Source of the DNA: Nemertoderma westbladi
Lineage: Eukaryota > Xenacoelomorpha > Nemertodermatida > Nemertodermatidae
Length of the DNA: 64,000 nt
Direction: 5' to 3'
Assembly: GCA_032718475.1 (NCBI GenBank)
Contig: JAUCBJ010008551.1
Coordinates: forward strand, 1-64,000
Shown: positions 1 through 9,962 of the stretch, piece after piece
Numbering within the stretch: the first letter of the stretch is position 1
Layout of the letters: each line of letters begins with the position of its first letter
Made by a program: the position numbers and the translations under genes
The notes under the pieces: generated by a model
Seen by the model: the letters and a program-made list of their open reading frames with translations, nothing else
What the model was told of the DNA's origin: nothing
Database searches by the model: none

Positions 1-279
1 GTGATTAAACCCGTGGCGCGTATTGCCCTTCGACGGGGGGTTCCATTGGCCAAAAGAGCTGGGAGGAAAATTCTTAAACAAGCAATACGAAAGGGGGTTC
101 CCCAATTAAAAAAAACGGGGAAGAAATTAATAAATCAGGCTTTAGCGCGTTCTAAACCGTCGACCAGGGAAGTAGCAAACAAAATTATGGAGGAAGTTTT
201 AAATAGTGAACAGAAGCAGTCAATAAACGGACAACGTAAAAAAAGGAAACGACGGATTTGTCGCGATATTTTTAGCTAG
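1..279 (+). CDS. Basic core-like peptide of a Polinton/adintovirus-like element (5' end outside window)
   Basis: The frame is open from the first base to a TAG at 277-279. Position 1 reads GTG, so the real start may lie to the left. The 92 visible residues are very rich in Lys and Arg, with runs such as KKRKRR near the C terminus and repeated R/K-G-V-P-x-x-K/R motifs near residues 13 and 32. This composition fits a DNA-condensing or capsid-interior peptide of the pX/core type found in adenovirus-related elements. It sits 12 bp before a minor-capsid-like gene and in the same orientation, which supports a virion-structural block. A basic peptide this short has little diagnostic signal, so the role is inferred mainly from position and composition. 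Confidence 0.45.
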   Translation: MIKPVARIALRRGVPLAKRAGRKILKQAIRKGVPQLKKTGKKLINQALARSKPSTREVANKIMEEVLNSEQKQSINGQRKKRKRRICRDIFS

Positions 280-291
280 TTAATCGGCAAA

Positions 292-1545
292 ATGGAGGAT
301 TTTGTTAATGAGGAACTTAATCTATTTAGTAGTATCGATTCACAGGATGCGATAGAAGAATGTTTTGAGCATGACGTTTTCCCAATTACAACGCTTGGGG
401 AGGGTACTTCAATAATTGATTTTTCAATTGAGAGGTCGGAAGATCATTATACTGTAGCCCAAGAAACAATTTTAGAATTAGTATATCGAGTTGTAACAAC
501 GGCGCGCCCAAACAATGCCGCGATACATCAAACGCCGCTAAGTCTCGCAACACTCTTCTCTAATATTAGTGTTTTGATTAATGAGCGTGAAATAGAGAGT
601 AATACCTCAAATTATGCATATAAAGCGTTTTTGAATAGTGTATTATTGAATGATACTGTTACCAAATCAACAATATTAGCTGCCGCGGGTTACGGCGAGC
701 AAGATGAGGCGGGTCTCCCGGTGGAATTTGCAGCAGCGGAAGATTTACAAAGCAGACAATATCATGTTCAGGGTAGACTTTATATTGATCTTTTCAACCA
801 AGTACGATTTTTACCTCCAAAAACCAGTATAAAAATAAGGTTGACTAGGGCAGTTAATGAATTTAATCTAGTGTGCCCGGCTAATGTGGTTAGACCTCAT
901 ATACTAATATCAAATGCTAAACTGAAAATAAAACGAGCGAAACTAGATTCCCATTTACGTGAGCAACACGCTACTCAACTCAAAATTAGCGATTTCGTTT
1001 ATCCTATTATTCAGAATGAAGTGACCTCGTTTACTATTGCTAATGGGCAGCGTTCGATTGTTAGAGAAAATTTATTTACCAATAAGAACCTTCCCCGTTT
1101 TGTAGTTATTGCCCTCGTTCGCAATGACACCTATAATGGTAACTTATTAAGAAATTCGTTATTGTTTGAGCATTTCCATTGTAATTACCTACAGTTGACA
1201 CTAGATGGCAAAGTTCTCGGAGGAATAACCTATAAGCCTAATTTTAATAGTGGAGAGTTTATCAATGAATATTGCGCCCTCCAAAATAATTTATTATCGA
1301 TAACGCGTGGTACGAGTAATGGGATAACACCAAATCAGTTTCGAGATCGTTATCCTTTCTTTATCTGGAATCTTTCGCCTAGTGGTCATCTGGATGATGA
1401 TGAAAGACCAATGCATCGTTTTGGGAATGCGAGGCTTGAAATTTCATTTGGTCATGCATTAGGAGCTACAATAAATGTTATAATGTGGGCAGCATACGAT
1501 AGAACGATAAATATTAGTGAAAGTGGGGCAGTATCAATATTCTAG
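292..1545 (+). CDS. Polinton minor-capsid (penton-like) protein, F54H12.2-like
   Basis: This is a 417-residue open frame starting at ATG 292 and ending TAG, with no internal stop. The N terminus is acidic. The body is beta-rich and has the alternating hydrophobic pattern expected of a jelly-roll capsid protein. The length and look match the family named after C. elegans F54H12.2, which lies in Polinton/Maverick elements next to the integrase-like F54H12.3 and is generally taken as the minor capsid or penton protein. The neighbours, a basic peptide upstream and an adenain-like protease 48 bp downstream, fit that setting. The frame is intact, so the copy may be fairly young. The family call is from memory of its general features. 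The penton role is established for the family only by structural comparison, not shown here. Confidence 0.6.
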   Translation: MEDFVNEELNLFSSIDSQDAIEECFEHDVFPITTLGEGTSIIDFSIERSEDHYTVAQETILELVYRVVTTARPNNAAIHQTPLSLATLFSNISVLINEREIESNTSNYAYKAFLNSVLLNDTVTKSTILAAAGYGEQDEAGLPVEFAAAEDLQSRQYHVQGRLYIDLFNQVRFLPPKTSIKIRLTRAVNEFNLVCPANVVRPHILISNAKLKIKRAKLDSHLREQHATQLKISDFVYPIIQNEVTSFTIANGQRSIVRENLFTNKNLPRFVVIALVRNDTYNGNLLRNSLLFEHFHCNYLQLTLDGKVLGGITYKPNFNSGEFINEYCALQNNLLSITRGTSNGITPNQFRDRYPFFIWNLSPSGHLDDDERPMHRFGNARLEISFGHALGATINVIMWAAYDRTINISESGAVSIF

Positions 1546-1593
1546 AATAATGTGAAAGAGTGAAGCAAACAAGTGTAAATCAATTTCTAGAAA

Positions 1594-2013
1594 ATGTTAA
1601 ACTCTAACGATTTAAACAATTTCCCCTTAGGGGAACATTATCAGGGGTCTTTTCCTATAAATCGCCTACCCAATAAGCAGAATAAAAAAATGAGTTTCAT
1701 ATCAAATACTCAAGCGGCTCATTTACCTGGGATGCATTGGGTTGCAATTTTCGTAGACTGTGACCGTGGTGAATATTTTGATTCATTCGCGCGATATCCA
1801 CCCCCGCAAATCGAGGACTGGTTGCTACGTAATACTAAAAAGTGGTTTAGAACGAGGCAGATTGTTCAACACCCGCTGCGAACTAGTTGTGGGGGTTATT
1901 GTTTATTTTATTTATACGAAAGAGGAAAAACTTCTACTCCATTAAATTTTTTTGGGGAAGATTTAAATAAAAATGAGAGACTGCTCGCCTGCTGGTTGAA
2001 GGAAAAAATCTAA
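1594..2013 (+). CDS. Adenain-like cysteine protease of a Polinton-type element
   Basis: This is a 139-residue open frame. Adenovirus-type maturation proteases use a His-Asp/Glu-Gln-Cys arrangement. Here a His in a G-M-H-W motif (residue 48) is followed by V-A-I-F-V-D, then Asp in Y-F-D-S (residue 63), Gln 92, and Cys 99 in T-S-C-G-G-Y-C. Order and spacing fit the C5 peptidase family, although the protein is shorter than adenovirus protease (about 200 residues), mostly at the N terminus. The enzyme would process capsid precursors during particle assembly. It follows the capsid-like gene in the same orientation. The frame is intact to the TAA. The overlapping shorter frame at 1760-1945 is a shadow. 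Confidence 0.75.
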   Translation: MLNSNDLNNFPLGEHYQGSFPINRLPNKQNKKMSFISNTQAAHLPGMHWVAIFVDCDRGEYFDSFARYPPPQIEDWLLRNTKKWFRTRQIVQHPLRTSCGGYCLFYLYERGKTSTPLNFFGEDLNKNERLLACWLKEKI

Positions 2014-3010
2014 ACTTTAATTTTTATAAATTATATTATATTATGTGTTACTTGTTAAGTGTTTTATGTTCATTATTGAGTGTGTTATATATCATAAATG
2101 TTATAATGTATTATCGTAGAGAAAAAATGAAAAATAACCGGTTAAACATCTTATATTTTTAAACAATATGGGGAAACAAGAATAAATAATTTACCGACAA
2201 CATCAATATTAAATAATATAACAACAACGGATAAATAATTTACCAACAACATTAATAATAAATAATATAAGAACATCAACAATAACAAAAGATATAGTCA
2301 GAACAGTTTTTATTAAATAGAGACTGTTTATATTAATAGGGTTGCTGGTCTCCGCGAGTAACGCTTGGTTTAACCCTTTTTCAGGAGAAAGATGCCTTCT
2401 CTGAGAGAACGTTTTAGTAAATAGGTCTGGTGCAAAGGAAAGGGATTAGTAGAGAGGATTGCGTGTTTAGAGGCGCTTCATTGTTATGATACGGGCTGCC
2501 TGGATATAGGAAAGGGACAAAGCGACGCCGGCTATAGTGGGAACAATGGAGGGCCGCTTGAGCATTAGCCTTGGGCGATATACGGATTTGCTGTAGTCAA
2601 GGCCGCATTGGGATTATTAGTGAGTCATCGAGGGGGCTGCTAACAGACGGGACCGCTGATTTATATTTGCCTTGGGGGTATACGTATAGATTCACTGCCT
2701 GTCGTATCTAGTTAATGAATAATGATGGCAGAGGAGGGGCCCCCGCCGATGAACGCAGTTGATAGTTGCCAGTAGGGAGCCGTATACCATAGCCATTATA
2801 AAGTTAAAAATAGACATTATGTCATAGTGATCTCGTTGGTAATATAAAAACTAATTAATCTAAAAATAGAAATCAATGTATAAAGTAAAAGTAATATATA
2901 CAATTAATTAATTTAAAATAAAGTACAAATGAATAAATACAAGTAAAATAAATACAAATAATTAATTAAAATTAAATATAAATAAATAAGTATTAATGAA
3001 TAAAAGAGCT
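2014..3010. other. AT-rich non-coding spacer after the Polinton genes
   Basis: No supported gene. At about 2185-2280 there is an imperfect two-copy tandem repeat containing AATAATTTACC and AACAACA/TT motifs. From 2800 to 3000 the sequence is low-complexity A/T with AAATAAATAC-like units. The part at 2330-2800 is more balanced in composition but shows no open frame of note. It could be the non-coding end of the Polinton. Confidence 0.4.
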
Positions 3011-3013
3011 GCG

Positions 3014-3330
3014 GTGTCACTTATGACACCCTCTTCCCCCTTCTCTGCGACAGTTAGACATCACTGATGACCCATTGTGTGTCAGGGCGCTAATCAGTCT
3101 GATTAATTAGGATAATCAATTAAACCCTAATTAGGAGTCATATGACACCTGTTAGGGTTTAATTATACTAATTAATTGATGACACCTGTCAATTAGGGTC
3201 TAATTAGCCTAATTGGGAGGTGTCACCCAGACAGTCTGGCGCCAATGACACCCAATGACACCCATAGGGTGATAATTGGGTGTCATATGACACCCAATGG
3301 GTGTCAGTTAGGTCTAACTGTCACAGAGAG
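3014..3330. repeat. Cluster of TGACAC/GTGTCA palindromes and a hairpin
   Basis: Many copies of TGACACC and its complement GGTGTCA lie within about 320 bp. Positions 3275-3298 are a perfect 24-bp palindrome whose half is ATTGGGTGTCAT. A second hairpin pairs AATTAAACCCTAA (about 3118) with TTAGGGTTTAATT (about 3151), with a further GTCATATGAC palindrome in its loop. It may be a transposon terminus or a protein-binding array. The origin is not known. Confidence 0.6.
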
Positions 3331-3339
3331 GAGGAAGAC

Positions 3340-4176
3340 CCTACTACTATAAAACGCTTACTAAGCCCTATCATAATTATTGTTGTCAGCTGCTTGTGTC
3401 TCTCCATGACAAACATGGTTCAAAGGAACTGCTTTATAAATTTGAAAAGGTACAAAATTACGCATTACGCACTATTTTCGGGAAGAAAATTACAGACAGC
3501 AGTGGAACGGAGTTGAGGCAGAAAGGCGAAATTCCGTTACTCTCTGCAGTTCGAGAATATTATGTGCTTATATACTTTTACAAATATATGCATAAGCTTA
3601 TAGAAGCTTTTAAAACTTTGGATCTGCCGTTTTTAGCAAAAAACAATATTAGGTTAAATCCACAAACTGGGAATATCGTTATTCCAAAATCTAAAAATAG
3701 GTTTGGTCACGATAGTATAATTGTGAAATTGGTAAAATTATGGAATTCGCTCCATATCGATGTAATCAAGTCACCAAACCTTGCAACTTTTAAACAACAT
3801 TTGAAAAATATATTTCTAAGTAAATACAGTCGAGAAGAAGTAACTTAGCTGGAGGCTCTTTATTGTCTGCCAGAGGGGGGGGGGGGGGGGGGGGGGTGTG
3901 TAACTGCTCCATAACGAAACCAAGGTTTCTGCATGGTTCGGGGGGGGGTAGTAATATTTGTGCTCAACTAAATTTTTTTTTTTATTTATTATATGTACTG
4001 TACTTACACATGTCTTATTTCCGGTATTACATACATAGGAGTAACTTAGTTGCTCCTGTACACTGATGCTATTGTTCCAAATAATCATTTAGTGTGTGAC
4101 ATTGAATGCCCAGTGCAATTTTTTATCATAAATTCTCTGGTTTTAAGGATCAATAAAGAAATTATTATTATTATTA
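3340..4176 (+). mobile_element. 5'-truncated non-LTR retrotransposon (LINE), 3' end
   Basis: The fragment holds the last part of a LINE ORF2 (see 3396-3848), then a 3' UTR with a long G tract at 3875-3896, an AATAAA at about 4152, and a terminal (ATT)n tail near 4158-4176. A 5' truncation with an intact tail is the normal result of target-primed reverse transcription. The left limit is approximate. The clade (jockey/CR1-like) is a guess. Confidence 0.6.
3396..3848 (+). pseudogene. LINE ORF2 C-terminal fragment
   Basis: About 150 residues end in TAG at 3846-3848. The reading has the pattern found after the reverse transcriptase in jockey/CR1-type LINEs: a stretch like K-V-Q-N-Y-A-L-R-T-I-F, then a long helical part, then W-N-S-L and S-P-N-L-A-T-F-K-x-x-L-K near the end. 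No polymerase motif (such as FADD) is present, so the piece cannot be active. The frame seems to begin further upstream with shifts (3330-3395). It lies just before the LINE 3' UTR. I infer the protein family from this C-terminal signature only. Confidence 0.55.
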
Positions 4177-4324
4177 ATTAAGTTAATTATGGTAAAAACA
4201 CCATTTTCAACCTGCCTTTTAAAGGAAATTAATTATTTTACAGTATAAGATTTAAATAATTATACTTAAAAATTATACAGATGTAATCCACATACCCTAT
4301 TCTATTATAGTTTTTAATTAGTTC
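4177..4324. other. Short AT-rich spacer
   Basis: Nothing recognisable between the LINE tail and the repeat that begins near 4325. Confidence 0.3.
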
Positions 4325-5127
4325 AAGTTGCTGGTGCCGTCGTAGTATACGTTGGCCAGTGCCGTCGTATACCAGTACACAGTCTTTAATTAACATATTA
4401 ATCCGTTAACAAGATCAGAAACCGTAAACGAAGAAATTAATTTCCTTTCATTGCTGACAGGAGCATAGAAACGCGGTATAGTGCTGTTGTAGTTCAGTAC
4501 TGTAGCAGTTCTGTAGTTGGCAGTTGCTACCAGTCCGGTTCTACAGTCTGACAGTAGTAGGAGTAGGCAGGTAGGGCGGTACGGTGGATGGCGCCAACGG
4601 CAGAATGGACCCTCTAAACTAATTCAGGACCGCAGTCCAGCAGTCCGCACTGCACTGCATGGCTAATTAGGGCCTACAGAATTTGGCCTGTCCTGTACCA
4701 GTATACATGATCTATAATCACTACACCAGTCAGCCAGTGCCGTAAAACACCAAACACAGTATGGTATTGCAGTATTGTTTAGTATTGTAGTATTTAGTGA
4801 TTGAGTATAGTATCGGTACAGGCAGACAGGCCACTATGGTTTTACTGTAATTTCGTAATTTGCCAGAAACCCAGCTGATTTAGTCTCCTAGCAACCCGCT
4901 GATGTCAAGCGTTATAATTTTGGATAAATCAATTTATTATAACTGTAAGACAGTTACACTGGTGCTGCACAAAGGCCCCAAGCAAATTAAACTTGGAAAA
5001 TTTCTCAACTTTTGACAGACTATTTGTCTACCAAGTTTAGTTACATTTCTTCGAGGATTGATCGAGTTATCAACGTTCAAAATTGAACACTGCAAAAAAG
5101 TGACAGATTAACAGAATGACAGAACGA
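4325..5127 (+). repeat. Direct repeat copy 1 (about 0.8 kb)
   Basis: This stretch is closely similar by eye to 6205-7012, in the same orientation. Shared landmarks are the CAGTCTTTAATTAACATAT block, the GTAGTTGGCAGTTGCTACCA block, AACTGTAAGACAGTTACACT and GACAGACTATTTGT. Non-coding. It contains many CAGTA/TACTG words. It is probably part of a repetitive DNA element whose two copies flank the 5.7-6.2 kb interval. Confidence 0.7.
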
Positions 5128-5755
5128 CATGTTCGTGGGGCCTTCGCGCAGCACGAGGCCCAGTTATGAGATACAAATTAAAATTGAGCGACTGTATCAC
5201 AAAATCAGTATTTGAGAAATTTAACCACACCGCCAATCAATCAAAGAAGGGGTGACACTATGTGTTCAGCCCTTTTAATCTGCACCACCCCCCCCCCCCC
5301 CCCCCTCCCCTTCCCACCAACCAATACATAACCGCGACATCTACCACCCACGGGCTGACAGGGTGGAAGGGTAGCACAAACTTATTTCCAATCGCACGTT
5401 CAATATGCGAAGCCATGTGGTTTATAGGAATATAATAAACGCAGTACTCGTCTTCATTATAAGCTTCGTTGAGTTCGTCCTGTTTTGTATTTAAATATAT
5501 TTATTAAACGCAGGCTGACAATCTTTATAATAATAATAACAAGGGATGCGTTCAATATGTGAAGCCAGGTGGTTTATATAATAATAATAGTCAACGCAGT
5601 ACTCGTCTTCATTATAAGTCTCGTTGTGCTCGTCCTGTTTTGTATTTAAATATCTTTCCTAAACGAAGACGTAGACGATCTTTATAATGCGCTCAATAGG
5701 CGAAGCCAGGTATCGTTTTGGTTTATAGGAATATAGTCTACGCAGCACTCATTCC
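5127..5755 (+). repeat. Left arm of a large inverted repeat
   Basis: This arm pairs with the complement of 7640-8149. It starts with a GTTCGTGGGGCCTTCGCG end, then a block related to AGATACAAATTAAAATTGAG, an 18-nt C tract (5288-5305), and about two and a half copies of a unit of roughly 147 bp (starts near 5396, 5544 and 5691) containing GCAGTACTCGTCTTCATTAT and CGTCCTGTTTTGTATT. Such long arms with internal tandem units are typical of foldback-type DNA elements. Confidence 0.65.
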
Positions 5756-6204
5756 TCATGAGTTATAGTGTGGCAATGTAGATGCAGTAGTTGCACCCGA
5801 CCAGCCGGAAACTCGGAGCAATAGGCCTACTGCTTGTACAATGCGTGTCAATTTCAACACCGCTGGACACTGGGTGATGGCAGAATGAGATAAAAAAACC
5901 GGATTATTTCATCCTCGGTTACGGTTAGTCCAGTTTGCCCGTAGCGGCAGAGATACCGAAAGTCGAGGTCAACAGACAGAGGCGGGCTTGGTGGTGAGTT
6001 GTTTGATTTCAATTCCAACACTTTTCTGGGCAGCTGGGTAGACTCTGGTAGTGGGTACCTGATCTTAGAATGCCAGTCAGTTGGGTAGTTCGCATAACTT
6101 CCATTGTTGCAGTTGCCGAGTCGATGGACGGTTGGTAGGGGTAGGCCTATTGCTATTGTTGTATTGGCAGATTGGTAGGCCTATGTACATCTACATCTGA
6201 TTAT
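5756..6204. other. Unique non-coding interval between foldback arms
   Basis: No open frame or repeat that I could support. Contains short GTAGGCCTATTG words. Confidence 0.3.
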
Positions 6205-7012
6205 ACCAGTTGCCGGTGCCGTCAGTCGTACCAATACACAGTCTTTAATTAACATATTTAACCGTTAACAAGAGTAGAAACCGCAAATGAAGAAATTCAT
6301 TTCCTTCCGTCGCTGACAGGAGCGTAGAAATGCGGTATAGTGCTGTCGTAGTTCAGTACCGGTACCGTACCGGTAGTTCTGTAGTTGGCAGTTGCTACCA
6401 GTCCGGTTCTACAGTCTGACAGTAGTAGGGCGGTACGGCACCAACGGACCCTCCAATCTAATTCAGGACCGCAGTCCAGCACTCCAGAGTCCACACTGCA
6501 GTGCATAGCATAGCATGGCTATAGGGCCTACAGAATTAGGCCTGTGGCCTGTCCTGTACCAGTATACGTGATCTATAATCACTGCACCGGTACCGCGGTA
6601 CCAGTCAGCCAGTACCGTAAAACACCGAATACAGTATGGCATTGCAGTATTGCTCTATTGTCTGATTGCAGGATACCTGATTTAGATACCTGATTCACAT
6701 TGAGTATAGTACCGGTACAGGCAGACAGGCGACAATGGTAGTACTGCAGTACTGTAACTTCGTGATTTGCTAGAAACCCGGCTGATTTAGTCTCCTAGCA
6801 ACCTGCTGATGTCAAGCGTTATAATTTTGGATAAATACATTTATTATAACTGTAAGACAGTTACACTGGTGCTGCACGAAGGCCCCAAGCAAATTCAACT
6901 TGGAAAATTTCTAAACTTTTGACAGACTATTTGTGTACCAAGTTTGGTTACATTTCCTCGAGGATTGATCGAGTTATGATGAACGTTCAAAATTGAACAC
7001 CGCAAAAAAAGC
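6205..7012 (+). repeat. Direct repeat copy 2 (about 0.8 kb)
   Basis: Second copy of the 4325-5127 repeat, with small indels including an extra GGTACCGTACCGG near 6360. A short tandem duplication follows at about 7023-7127: two copies of a roughly 57-bp unit starting GGTTGATTAATGGTACCCCT. Confidence 0.7.
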
Positions 7013-7127
7013 GACAGAACGACAGGTTGATTAATGGTACCCCTACGCTAAGGCTCACTCACTTCGTGGCTCGCCCCACAGGTTGATTAATGGTACCCCT
7101 ACGCTAAGGCTCACTCACTCACATAGT

Positions 7128-7639
7128 CTCTGCGGGGATGTAGAGCTGCTAGCTGCTGGGAGTTGTTGGTGTAGCCTTACCAGAGGGGAATTGTCTGTAA
7201 TAGGCAGCAGTAGGCCTATTGCTAATGCAACCCAGACAGCATTCCTTAACTCCAACCATACCCTGCCTGTATTTCATTTCTTACAGTATTGACCGCTATG
7301 CTATAAATGTTAGTAAAATGACAGATATAATAGCAAATACTATCCATGGCATGGCTGTTGTAGGCTTGTATATGAAATAGTTTATTCCACAATGTATTTG
7401 TCTGGTTATTTTTTAATTGAATATTTGCAAAGTAGTAAAATTAATGTTCTTAAAAATAATATTATTATTTTATATGTATCCTATGAAATTAGCTACAATT
7501 TTTCACTGCAGCTAAGAGTGTACATTGATTTAATATTATTTCAATACAAATATTACTACATCGGCATACGATGCGTTGGCGTTGTATCACACATCTCCAC
7601 AAGATATATCAGCAGTTACTGGCACAGTTTCGAAACTTC
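7128..7639. other. AT-rich non-coding interval
   Basis: A 100-codon open frame at 7392-7694 is AT-rich with no recognisable features. I see no gene here. Confidence 0.3.
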
Positions 7640-8149
7640 GCATAGTTATAACTGTATAAAGATCGTCATTCTGCGTTTAGAAAAAATATTTTAATGCAAA
7701 ACAGGACGAGCGACGAGTGCAACGAGGCATATAATGAAGACGAGTACTATGTCGACTATATTCCTATTAACCATACCTGGCTTCGCCTATTGAAGGCATC
7801 AGTAGTTATAAAACTCGTCCGTCAGTCTACGTTTAGGAAATATGTTTTAATACAAAACAGGACGAGCACAACGACGTTTATAATAATGAAGACGAGTAAT
7901 GCCTACTGCGTTGATTATATTCCTATAAACCATACCTGGCTTCGCCTATTGAAGGCATCGGTAGGTGGGAAGGGTGGGGGGGGGGGGGGGTGCAGATTAA
8001 AAGGGGTGAACACGTACTGTCCCCCTTTTTTTGATTGATAGGTGGTGTAGGTAAATTTCTCAAAACCTGATTTTGTGATACATCCGCTCAATTTTAATTT
8101 GTATCTCATAACTGGGCTTCGTGCTGCGCGAAGGCCCCACGAACGTGTC
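7640..8149 (-). repeat. Right arm of the large inverted repeat
   Basis: Reverse complement of the 5127-5755 arm, with two copies of the inner unit, a 15-nt G tract (7976-7990) and the terminal GAAGGCCCCACGAAC end near 8130-8145. Arm order and the outer end sequence match the left arm. Confidence 0.65.
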
Positions 8150-8917
8150 TAGTACTGAATATAAAAGTTTGGATGTAGAGATATGCAGTGTGTTGTTAAA
8201 TCTATAACAACTGTAGCATGCTGCAATTTTTTGCTTTCATTAAGAATGCCATGTCAGTTTTAAATAAAATTTCACTAAACCACAACAATCTAACACTCAA
8301 GACTTTCGCAAGATTATCTTTATTTTCAAGGTTTTAGTGTAATTTATGAGGATTATTAAGAAAGTCATGGGATGCCCCCTTTGCTTCTGCTCTCCCTGAT
8401 TCACACAAAGCATAAGATCATGTAATGATTGTCCCGGTTCTCATCGCAAAAGCAATGTCCTCTAAAGCAGAAGCGGTTTAGTTCAAATCTTAAGTGTGGT
8501 GGGACTTATGAGACACCTTCAAGTGATATACAGTGTCAACTTGGAGATGTGTCATAGGTTTTCTGCTTATTCATCAATAAGCAAGTTGATACCATCCGCA
8601 ATGCCGATGATGATAGTAGAAAATCAGCTCAATCGATCAATGTCAATCGATCAATATGCTGACTAGTGTTGACTAGTCTAGTGTTCGAATCCGGGTCGTG
8701 CCAGTGCGTAACTAGAACACTACAATGTCAGTCCAATACAATGTCACTACATAAAACTGTCAGCTCTTCAATACTGTACTCTACAAACCTGTATCCTTAA
8801 AAAATAGGCGAGGTTATTTTATGTAAGTTGCTGGGCTTAATGTTTTTAAAAACTAGATTAATGTAAAAGGATATATCGTAATAGATTCGTCGCCCTGCGG
8901 TGGCAGTGCCCAATGCA
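8150..8917. other. Non-coding spacer
   Basis: No supported gene. At 8625-8680 there are short repeats (ATCGATCAATGTCAATCGATC and GACTAGTGTTGACTAGTCTAG). A stretch around 8340-8560 reads weakly like the minus-strand end of the LINE family seen at 12.6 kb, but it is too degraded to call. Confidence 0.3.
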
Positions 8918-9469
8918 TGATTTGTTTGTGGGGCGAGCCACGAAGTTGGCGGAGCCTTAGCGAATTGACACTGTTAGGGGGTGGGTCAATTTATGCAAAT
9001 AGTTGTCGTCGTTGTCGTCGTCGTCGTTGTCGTCGTCGTCGTCGTCGTTATCGTCGTCGTCGTCGTTACGATTTTGACATGCTAATAACTTTGTCGGATT
9101 TAAAGCTGCCAAGTTGAAAATTTGTAGGTATCAATATGTGCAAAAGGTGAGATTTTTGAGAGACTTTCAGACACCATCAGTGCAATGGTCTCCCGCTAGA
9201 GGGCCACATGTCTAAACATTAAATGCCCTCCCATTTCTTTGCTTTTAATCCGTTTAAGCTGAAACTTGGCAGATATGTATTAGACCATTAGCTGTGACTT
9301 TCAAAGGAGGCGAATCCATCTGCAGTTCTCCAGTCTGCCGCTAGAGGGCCAACGTGACAACGACAACTATTTGCATAAATTGACCCACCCCCTAACAGTG
9401 TCAATTCGCTAAGGCTTCGCCAACTTCGTGCTGCGCGAAGTCCCCACTTCGTGTTTGTCTGATTTGTTT
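8918..9469. mobile_element. MITE with long terminal inverted repeats and a 10-bp target duplication
   Basis: Arms 8928-9010 and 9356-9447 are inverted repeats of roughly 85 bp, both ending in GTGGGG. Shared inner words include TTAGCGAATTGACACTG and GGGTCAATTTATGCAAATAG. TGATTTGTTT occurs at 8918-8927 and again at 9460-9469, a plausible 10-bp target-site duplication; about 12 bp lie between the right arm and the right copy. The centre holds a GTC-rich microsatellite (9001-9066) and two copies of CCGCTAGAGGGCC. No transposase. A 9-11 bp duplication is typical of Mutator-like elements, but the class is only inferred. Confidence 0.65.
9001..9066 (+). repeat. (GTC)n microsatellite
   Basis: Imperfect run of GTC/GTT/GTA triplets within the MITE. 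Confidence 0.9.
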
Positions 9470-9962
9470 TATACTCTTGTCAATATATGGTTTATATTGC
9501 AATCCAAACACGCCATATCATAACTATTATTATCGCAGTATCTATTTTATTCTGATGTCTTAAATATTCCTGTGCGTAGGTGAATTCGCTACGCATAGAC
9601 TGGACATCCTAAAATTTTCAATTTTATTACAAAATTTAAATATGTTTATTTGTTATAGGACAATGATGTGTACTTCACAGTGTTCTGCTCATTATTATAT
9701 CATTATATTTGCTCTCAATCTCTGTGTTCGCAAACCGCTGGTGAAAACCCGGTGCTAAATAAGTCTTTAACAAAAACTATTCAGTCTTTAGAAAAAATAA
9801 TTAATTGATATGTTGTAATTGATATAAAATTAAAAAAATAATATATAAATGTAATTAATTAATACAATTGAAAGGCTACCAATAACGTCGAGGTCCATAA
9901 TAATATGAAATTAGTCCTTATTATTACAGGGTGAGATTCCCGACAGGAGAGACTCGTACAAC
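9470..9962. other. AT-rich spacer
   Basis: No gene or repeat seen apart from A/T runs at 9790-9860. Confidence 0.3.

Larger units (their letters stand above)
1..2013 (+). mobile_element. Right-hand part of a Polinton/Maverick (adintovirus-like) endogenous element
   Basis: Three adjacent same-strand genes (basic peptide, minor-capsid-like, adenain-like protease) make up a structural block of a large self-replicating DNA transposon or virus. The integrase, PolB, packaging ATPase and major capsid genes would lie left of the window. I found no terminal inverted repeat that could be paired inside this window, so the right border is unknown; it may lie anywhere up to the LINE near 3.34 kb. Confidence 0.6.

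Noticed and set aside
3816-4088. Proline- or glycine-rich small ORFs over G tracts (also 7915-8109 and 49332-49565)
   Set aside because: Produced by homopolymer runs; no other coding sign.
8917-9117. Arg-rich protein at the GTC repeat
   Set aside because: The Arg run is simply the translated (GTC)n microsatellite inside a MITE.
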